Positions 12,744-17,548 of a DNA stretch of 17,548 nucleotides are shown here, piece after piece. The stretch comes from Bacteroidota bacterium (GTDB lineage Bacteria > Bacteroidota > Bacteroidia > CAIKAF01), in assembly GCA_023432985.1 (NCBI GenBank), contig JAEZEQ010000010.1:1-17548 (forward strand). The letters are read 5' to 3'. Positions within the stretch are counted from its first letter, which is position 1, and every line of letters begins with the position of its first letter. The notes below the pieces were generated by a model. It was not told where the DNA came from. It did not search any database and worked only from the letters and a program-made list of their open reading frames with translations. The translations under genes were made by a program, and so were the position numbers.

Positions 12744-14993
12744 ATGCGTAAACTTATCTGGGGGATGTTATCCATGCTTTTCTTTACGATTGCACATGCA
12801 CAAACCACAAGCAATTGTTTAGAAATAGAACATATACACGTGGATGCATGCGGAAGTCCGGAAGGCCAAAATGAAATGCTGAGAGTGTTGGTTGGCCCCA
12901 ATCCTCTGACTATTTCGAACATCAACATCAACTGGCCTAACAATAGTTTTTACGGCTTTGTGCAGAATGCAGGAACAGCCATAAAAACCACTACGCTCAA
13001 CAGTACCATTCAAGGCTGTGGGTGGCTTAAAGAGCCGACGGGCGGAATACTCCCTGCTAATTCCAAGGTTATCATAGTGACATCTTACCTTATGAATCCG
13101 GCTTTTAATTCTTTTGCCGGCTTAAGTGATACTATGTACATTCTTTATCAAAACAGCACCGTAACTTCCGGGCATTATGTCAATTATAACAGTACACCCG
13201 GATTAAGAACCACAACCATAAGCTACGGTGGATGCAGCGAATCCGTAACGTATGACAGATCCTTATTGGCCGGGGTTGACGGAGCCGGAGTAACTTTTGC
13301 CCAAAACGGCACAGCTACATACGTTGCCAACGGCTGCAATGCGCCCGTGACCTTAACGCAAATCAACGCTTCCATTTCGGGAAACTTAACAGCATATTGT
13401 CCAACGAATCCATTCGGATTACAAGCTACATGGGTTGGTAGCGGCACATTTTTAGGGTGGACGGAGAATGGGCAGGGTACTTTAAACAACCCCGCTTCTG
13501 CATCGCCTACCTATAGTCCCAATCCATCCGAAAATGGGAATATTTCTTTTATTGCCTCCTTTCTCAGCACCTGTGGCGACACGATTAGAGACACGGTTCA
13601 AATCGGACCACAAAGTCCCATTGCATTTCAGATAAATCCTACTCCTTCCATACAAAGTATTTGTCCGGGTCAAACCCTTACACTGAGCGTACCTGCGGCA
13701 AATTACACCAATGGACCTATCTGGAGCACTTTGGCTACGGGCACCAGCATACAAGTCAACACGCCCAATACCTATATAGTGGGAGCTACAGATCAATGCT
13801 ATACCTATGCTGACACAGTTCAGATTATTGCAGGAATAAGCCCTTCGGTTACAGTCAGCCCCGATGTTGCAAATATTTGCCAAGGCCAGAACATACAAAT
13901 TACAAGTTCGGGTGTGGTTGGCAATATTACCTGGAGCAACGGAGCCACCGGCACTTCCATCACCGTTAATACGCCCGGAACCTATGTTGCAACGGCTAGC
14001 AATGCCTGTGGTACATCAAGAGATACAGCTATCATTAGCTTAGAAAATTTTCCCATTGTAAACATTCAACATTCCGGCAATACCCCTATTATTTGTCCCA
14101 ATTCAAGCATTTCACTGGAAGCCATAGCCCAACATGCTCAAAATATAGCATGGACGCATGGCCCCACCAGTCCCCTTATACAAGTTAACCAAGCCGGCAC
14201 CTATACGGTGATTGCCACAAATGCATGCGGGAGTGATACGGCAACGATTCAACTACAAAATGGCGTAAATCCCCTTGCCGAAATACAAGCCATGGGCAAT
14301 ACCTCATTTTGTAAAGGCGAACAATTGCTACTTCAAGGCGTAGGAAATGGTGATTTTGAATGGAGTAACGGCAGCAGCGAGAGCACAATCACCGTAAGCG
14401 ATGAAGGCATATATACGCTTATTGTCAGCAATGAGTGCGGGTCAGACACAGCCGACATATTCATACAAGTAAGTGGTCCCACTGCCAATTTTGATTTTTC
14501 GGGTGGCGATCAAATACCCACTACCATTCAGTATATAAACAATAGTACGGGCGGCGACACTTATGCCTGGCAACTTGCCAATAACGAAACATCAAACCTA
14601 TTCGAGCCTTCGCAATATTTTACCGATGGGGGCGATTTTCCCATCACCTTGGTGGTAAGTGACGTGAATGGTTGTAAGGATTCGCTGACCAAATTAATAC
14701 TGCTTGAGGAAGCGGTAAGTTTCTTTATGCCCAATATTTTCACACCAAACGGAGACTCAATCAATGAAACTTTTTCCATAGTTGCCACGGGTATTTCCTC
14801 CTTTCAAATGCTCATATTCAATCGTTGGGGCGAAGTGGTATATCAAAGCGATGATATTTACCAGGGATGGAATGGGAAAAACAAATTCGGCCAATTGTGC
14901 AGTAGTGGAGTTTATTCGGTTGTAGTGAGCTATACCGTAGCCTCCAGCGGCAAACCGGAAAAAAGAAACGGGCATGTAACCTTGATCTATTGA
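12744..14993 (+). CDS. Large secreted Ig-repeat protein with T9SS type B sorting domain
   Basis: A 749-residue surface or secreted protein. A signal peptide occupies about 1-20 (ends AHAQ). Residues ~21-200 form an N-terminal domain beginning CLEIEHIHVDACGSPEGQNE, which reminds me of lamin-tail-like domains found in other Bacteroidota T9SS cargo. Four Ig-like repeats follow, with their leading cysteines at 307, 379, 451 and 523, a period of exactly 72 residues; each has a C-x-G/N start, a W-[ST] strand and an ACG-S-D-T-type end. A PKD-like domain (about 583-655) precedes the gliding-motility C-terminal domain (about 659-749: FMPNIFTPNGDSINETF, FNRWGEVVYQS, GWNGK, GVYSVVVSY). Known biology: such domains direct passage through the type IX system. 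Cargo function is probably adhesion; no catalytic motif is visible. A small gene follows after 7 bases. Confidence 0.93.
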   Translation: MRKLIWGMLSMLFFTIAHAQTTSNCLEIEHIHVDACGSPEGQNEMLRVLVGPNPLTISNININWPNNSFYGFVQNAGTAIKTTTLNSTIQGCGWLKEPTGGILPANSKVIIVTSYLMNPAFNSFAGLSDTMYILYQNSTVTSGHYVNYNSTPGLRTTTISYGGCSESVTYDRSLLAGVDGAGVTFAQNGTATYVANGCNAPVTLTQINASISGNLTAYCPTNPFGLQATWVGSGTFLGWTENGQGTLNNPASASPTYSPNPSENGNISFIASFLSTCGDTIRDTVQIGPQSPIAFQINPTPSIQSICPGQTLTLSVPAANYTNGPIWSTLATGTSIQVNTPNTYIVGATDQCYTYADTVQIIAGISPSVTVSPDVANICQGQNIQITSSGVVGNITWSNGATGTSITVNTPGTYVATASNACGTSRDTAIISLENFPIVNIQHSGNTPIICPNSSISLEAIAQHAQNIAWTHGPTSPLIQVNQAGTYTVIATNACGSDTATIQLQNGVNPLAEIQAMGNTSFCKGEQLLLQGVGNGDFEWSNGSSESTITVSDEGIYTLIVSNECGSDTADIFIQVSGPTANFDFSGGDQIPTTIQYINNSTGGDTYAWQLANNETSNLFEPSQYFTDGGDFPITLVVSDVNGCKDSLTKLILLEEAVSFFMPNIFTPNGDSINETFSIVATGISSFQMLIFNRWGEVVYQSDDIYQGWNGKNKFGQLCSSGVYSVVVSYTVASSGKPEKRNGHVTLIY
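13662..14525 (+). repeat. Four tandem 72-codon Ig-like repeats
   Basis: Cysteine codons of the C-P/Q-G/N motif lie at 13662, 13878, 14094 and 14310, exactly 216 bases apart. Within each unit a W-S/T-x-G-like strand and the phrase NT/NQ/SD-x-GTY recur. The protein repeats are diverged enough that the DNA copies are not near-identical, so the duplication is old. Confidence 0.85.
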
Positions 14994-15000
14994 GGGGTCT

Positions 15001-15336
15001 ATGAACACATTGATTCCATCGCAAACACTTTTACAAATCCGCAAGGATTTTGGTTCGAAAGGCGATTTTATTCCTGAAGTATGGACTCAATATGAAGACC
15101 TGTTGGATGCCGTATTTAAAGCCTTGGAGCAAGCGCAAAAAGAAAATATGCTCCTCTCGCTTATATATAGAATCGACATACCGGAAGCCGATTATAATAT
15201 GGCAAAAAAAGACCCGAATTTTCTAACAGTTTTGAGCGAATTGGTCATCAAAAGAGCATTTATTAAAGTTATGCTTCGCAATCAATTTAGCCTCGAAAGC
15301 ACTTATAGTGCCTGGGAAACGTTGAAAGAAAAGTAA
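15001..15336 (+). CDS. Small cytoplasmic protein of unknown function
   Basis: A 111-residue soluble protein with no signal peptide or membrane segment. It is mainly helical in composition: QYEDLLDAVFKALEQAQKEN (about 30-49), then SLIYRIDIPEADYNMAKKD and VLSELVIKRAFIKVMLR. I do not recognise a family. It starts seven bases after the stop of the T9SS cargo gene, preceded by GAGGGG, which may act as a ribosome-binding site, so it may share that transcript; no terminator lies between them. Codon use matches its neighbours and no longer overlapping frame competes, so it is probably a real gene. Its position next to a secreted protein need not imply related function. Confidence 0.7.
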   Translation: MNTLIPSQTLLQIRKDFGSKGDFIPEVWTQYEDLLDAVFKALEQAQKENMLLSLIYRIDIPEADYNMAKKDPNFLTVLSELVIKRAFIKVMLRNQFSLESTYSAWETLKEK

Positions 15337-15364
15337 AAAAATAGAAAATACGTATAGAAATCAT

Positions 15365-15372
15365 TATTTTTG
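15365..15372 (+). promoter_or_regulatory. Candidate -7 promoter element for trhO
   Basis: TATTTTTG is an exact match to TAnnTTTG, 44 bases before the trhO ATG. I find no TTG at the matching -33 distance, so only half of the promoter is supported. Confidence 0.4.
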
Positions 15373-15416
15373 CGGGGATTAGGAAACCATGTAAGTCTCA
15401 CTAATTTTTTAAGAAA

Positions 15417-16478
15417 ATGCCACTTTACAACACAAGAAGCGCGAAAGAATTGCGCGAAGAGATTCTGCAATCGACAGAAATCAGAAAAACCATTTCATTT
15501 TATCGCTATGCACGCATAGAAGACGTAAAAGAATTCAGAGACCAGTTATGGATCGGGTTCGAAAAATTGGGCGTATTGGGTCGGGTTTATGTTGCCAAAG
15601 AAGGCATCAATGCCCAGATAAGTTTGCCTGAAAAAAACCTAGATCTTTTCCGTGCATTTTTAGAGGAATTTGATTTTTTAAAAAATCTCAGACTCAATAT
15701 TGCCATTGATGATGATGGCAAAAGTTTCTGGGTTTTGAAAATAAAAATTCGCAATAAAATTGTTGCCGATGGTATAGAAGATCCCAATTTTGATGTAACG
15801 CGTACGGGTACTTATTTAGATCCTAAAGCCTATAACGAACTTACCTCAAAAGAGGAAACGATTGTAATAGATATGCGCAATCATTACGAATATGAAGTTG
15901 GGCATTTCGAAAATGCAATCGAAATTCCTTCCGACACATTCAGAGAGCAATTGCCCATGGCAGTAGACATGATGCAGGAGCATAAAGACAAGCATATAAT
16001 CATGTATTGCACGGGCGGTATTCGTTGCGAAAAGGCAAGTGCTTATTTTTTACATAATGGCTTCAAGAATGTATATCATGTCGAAGGAGGCATTATAAAT
16101 TATGTAAATAAAGCCAAAGAATTGGGGGAAGAAATCAAATTCAAAGGCAAGAATTTCGTATTCGACGGGCGATTAGGGGAACGTGTTACGGAAGATATCA
16201 TCGCTCATTGCCACCAATGTGGAGCAGCTTGCGACCACCATATAAACTGTGCCAATGAAGGATGTCATTTGTTATTCATTCAATGTGATGCATGTGCAGC
16301 CCGCTATAACCAATGTTGCAGCGATACCTGTAAAGATATAATTGCATTACCTGAGGAAGAACAAGCCGAAATACGCAGAGGGCTTGATAAAGGGCGGATG
16401 ATTTTCAATAAAAGCAAACAAAGAATAGAGGAATTGGCACAATCCTTTCAATTGGATAAAAGTAAGCAAGAGGCTTAA
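15417..16478 (+). CDS. trhO: tRNA uridine-5-oxyacetic-acid pathway hydroxylase TrhO (rhodanese family)
   Basis: A 353-residue member of the YceA/TrhO family, which installs 5-hydroxyuridine at tRNA position 34 using oxygen (family knowledge). An N-terminal acylphosphatase-like domain (about 24-115, with RVYVAKEGINAQIS) precedes a rhodanese domain (about 145-240). The catalytic loop is MYCTGGIRCEKAS (196-208), with C198 as the rhodanese nucleophile and C204 as the second family cysteine. The C-terminal region (265-305) has ten cysteines (265, 268, 272, 278, 283, 290, 293, 300, 301, 305), as in family members with a metal-binding-like tail. Length is normal for the Bacteroidota form. It is flanked by its own leader and by an independent DUF1573 gene, so it is probably monocistronic. 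Confidence 0.94.
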   Translation: MPLYNTRSAKELREEILQSTEIRKTISFYRYARIEDVKEFRDQLWIGFEKLGVLGRVYVAKEGINAQISLPEKNLDLFRAFLEEFDFLKNLRLNIAIDDDGKSFWVLKIKIRNKIVADGIEDPNFDVTRTGTYLDPKAYNELTSKEETIVIDMRNHYEYEVGHFENAIEIPSDTFREQLPMAVDMMQEHKDKHIIMYCTGGIRCEKASAYFLHNGFKNVYHVEGGIINYVNKAKELGEEIKFKGKNFVFDGRLGERVTEDIIAHCHQCGAACDHHINCANEGCHLLFIQCDACAARYNQCCSDTCKDIIALPEEEQAEIRRGLDKGRMIFNKSKQRIEELAQSFQLDKSKQEA

Positions 16479-16532
16479 TTTTACGGCGGTTAATCTTTTG
16501 TTAAGCGAAAAGCACTATCTGGTTGCTTTATA

Positions 16533-16540
16533 TATATTTG
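16533..16540 (+). promoter_or_regulatory. Candidate -7 promoter element for the DUF1573 gene
   Basis: TATATTTG matches TAnnTTTG exactly and lies 42 bases before the ATG at 16583. No convincing TTG sits about 19 bases upstream; the nearest candidates are too near (16523-16525) or too far (16498-16500). Confidence 0.45.
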
Positions 16541-16582
16541 TTCTAATACAAATTGAAAAATTCAATAAAAAAATAAAACAGT

Positions 16583-17035
16583 ATGAAAAACGTGGCTCTA
16601 TTATTAGGATTTATGGTTGCAGGATTATTTGCAACAACTGACGCAAATGCTCAAGCAGCAATTGGTCCAAAAATGTCTTATGGCAATTTGGAGGTAAATT
16701 ATGGTGAAGTGGAATATGCCGGAAATGGCGAGCGTACCTGGAAATTTAAGAATGAAGGAAAGCAGCCTCTTACCATTACTTCGGCCAAAGGTTCATGCGG
16801 ATGTACTGTACCTGAATATCCAAAAGAGCCCATCATGCCCGGAAAAGAAGGTAGCATTAAAATTAAATACGATACAAAGCGTCCCGGTGCCATTACACGT
16901 ACAGTGACCATCACTACAAATGAACCGGAAGGAAGCAATACTTATACTATTCAAGTAAAAGGCAATGTAAAAAACCCGCCGGCTAACAATGGGGTACCCA
17001 CAAACGACCAAGGTGGAAGACCCGTTGGTAATTAG
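16583..17035 (+). CDS. Secreted DUF1573 (ASPM/SPD-2/Hydin-like) protein
   Basis: A 150-residue exported protein with a signal peptide (about 1-24, ending DANAQ). The rest is a single DUF1573 domain, an Ig-like beta sandwich: WKFKNEGKQPLTITSAKGSCGCTVPEYPKEPIMPGKEG (about 53-90), whose CGC motif after the first strands is the family hallmark, then IKIKYDTKRPGAITRTVTITTNEPEG. A short Pro/Asn/Gly-rich tail (131-150) has no sorting domain. Proteins of this family are abundant in Bacteroidota envelopes but have no assigned biochemical role. A strong terminator follows, so with the upstream -7 element it forms a single-gene unit. Confidence 0.93.
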   Translation: MKNVALLLGFMVAGLFATTDANAQAAIGPKMSYGNLEVNYGEVEYAGNGERTWKFKNEGKQPLTITSAKGSCGCTVPEYPKEPIMPGKEGSIKIKYDTKRPGAITRTVTITTNEPEGSNTYTIQVKGNVKNPPANNGVPTNDQGGRPVGN

Positions 17036-17052
17036 TATTTTTAAATAAGTTT

Positions 17053-17083
17053 AAAAACCTCTTCGAATTGAAGGGGTTTTTTT
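17053..17083 (+). terminator. Rho-independent terminator after the DUF1573 gene
   Basis: AAAAACCTCTTC (17053-17064) pairs with GAAGGGGTTTTT (17070-17081) across a five-base loop. This makes a 12-pair stem with one T-G wobble, and the T run extends to 17083. It begins 18 bases after the stop at 17035. Confidence 0.9.
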
Positions 17084-17107
17084 ATGCATCAAAAGGAAGC
17101 AAATCAT

Positions 17108-17115
17108 TACCTTTG
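17108..17115 (+). promoter_or_regulatory. Candidate -7 promoter element for the aminotransferase gene
   Basis: TACCTTTG is an exact TAnnTTTG match, 20 bases before the ATG at 17136 and downstream of the terminator. The -33 region has no clear TTG. Confidence 0.5.
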
Positions 17116-17135
17116 TCAAAATAAAATCAAAGTAT

Positions 17136-17548
17136 ATGCCATTTATTTCTGTAAAAGGTCGTGAAATGCCTGCTTCACCCATTCGCAAACTGGTTCCTTT
17201 TGCCGATGCCGCGAAAAAGAAAGGACTCAAAGTATATCATTTAAATATTGGACAACCCGATATTCAAAGTCCCTCCGAAGCACTGAATGCCATTCGAAAT
17301 TTCAATGAAACTTATGTGGAATATAGCCATTCAGCCGGCTTAGAGTCCTACCGCAATAAATTAGCCCAAGCCTATAACGCAATTGATATTCCTGTAAGTA
17401 AAGATGAAATCATTATTACTACCGGCGGTTCAGAAGCATTACAATTTGGCTTTATGTCATGTCTCGAAGCCGGAGATGAGATTATAGTACCCGAACCTTT
17501 TTACGCCAATTATATTGCATTTGCCATGAGCGCAGGTGTAAAAATTGT
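17136..17548 (+). CDS. Class I/II pyridoxal-phosphate aminotransferase (3' end cut by window edge)
   Basis: The first 137 codons of a fold-type I aminotransferase of the aspartate/aromatic aminotransferase group, which moves amino groups between amino acids and 2-oxo acids in the cytoplasm. Visible features are LNIGQPDIQSP (about 36-46), YSHSAGLESYRNKLA (around residues 65-79, the place where family members have the Y-x-x-x-x-G-L motif), the PLP-phosphate-binding TTGGSEALQFGF (about 95-106), and GDEIIVPEPFYANY. The PLP lysine and C-terminal domain lie beyond the window. The ATG at 17136 gives the normal N-terminus of the family, and the gene has its own promoter-like element. Substrate specificity cannot be judged from this part. 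Confidence 0.93.
   Translation, partial: MPFISVKGREMPASPIRKLVPFADAAKKKGLKVYHLNIGQPDIQSPSEALNAIRNFNETYVEYSHSAGLESYRNKLAQAYNAIDIPVSKDEIIITTGGSEALQFGFMSCLEAGDEIIVPEPFYANYIAFAMSAGVKI

Noticed and set aside
13482..13898. A 138-residue minus-strand open frame inside the T9SS cargo gene
   Set aside because: It is antisense to the Ig-repeat region and its repetitive Arg/Cys-rich sequence is a by-product of repeat codons.

Overview
The window looks like a chromosomal segment from a member of the Bacteroidota. Supporting signs are a secreted protein with a gliding/type IX secretion (type B, CHU_C-like) C-terminal domain, a DUF1573 protein, several exact matches to the Bacteroidota -7 promoter consensus TAnnTTTG, signal peptides ending in Ala-Gln, and AT-rich coding sequence with no consistent Shine-Dalgarno sequences. 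I cannot name a genus. I saw no tRNA or rRNA gene, CRISPR array, insertion sequence or phage gene. No gene-free gap exceeds about 150 bases.

Layout. (1) 1-2247, minus strand: a PaaI-type thioesterase followed by the translational GTPase typA, whose last codons run off the window start. (2) 2396-3870, plus strand: a small secreted protein of unknown function closed by a strong terminator, then an exported zinc-carboxypeptidase-like (M14-like) protein. (3) 3867-4952, minus strand: a membrane fatty-acid desaturase-family enzyme. (4) 5091-10271, plus strand: a tightly packed seven-gene run. It encodes a half-length ketosynthase-like protein, an acyl carrier protein, a complete ketosynthase, a ketosynthase homologue lacking all three catalytic residues (chain-length-factor-like), a NodB-type deacetylase, a LolA-like carrier and a LolB/DUF3261-like exported protein. 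(5) 10261-10929, minus strand: a YdcF/SanA-like DUF218 protein. (6) 11081-12641, plus strand: a FabZ-like hotdog dehydratase overlapping a GT2 glycosyltransferase fused to DUF2062. (7) 12744-15336, plus strand: a 749-residue T9SS cargo protein with four Ig-like repeats, and a small unknown protein. (8) 15417-17548, plus strand: the tRNA-hydroxylating rhodanese TrhO, a DUF1573 protein and the start of a class I/II aminotransferase.

The most interesting part is 5091-12641. Its parts list resembles the aryl-polyene/flexirubin type of type II fatty-acid-like biosynthesis: ACP, ketosynthase with inactive partner, dehydratase, LolA-like carrier, LolB/DUF3261-like protein and glycosyltransferase. 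A plausible reading is that the ACP-bound chain is extended by the KS/KS-like pair, dehydrated by the hotdog protein, possibly modified by the GT2 and deacetylase, and moved to the outer membrane by the LolA/LolB-like pair. The window holds no ketoreductase, ammonia lyase, dialkylresorcinol enzymes, MMPL exporter, LpxL-like acyltransferase or phosphopantetheinyl transferase. The locus is therefore either a reduced or divergent variant, or its remaining genes lie elsewhere. The chemical product cannot be read from the sequence.
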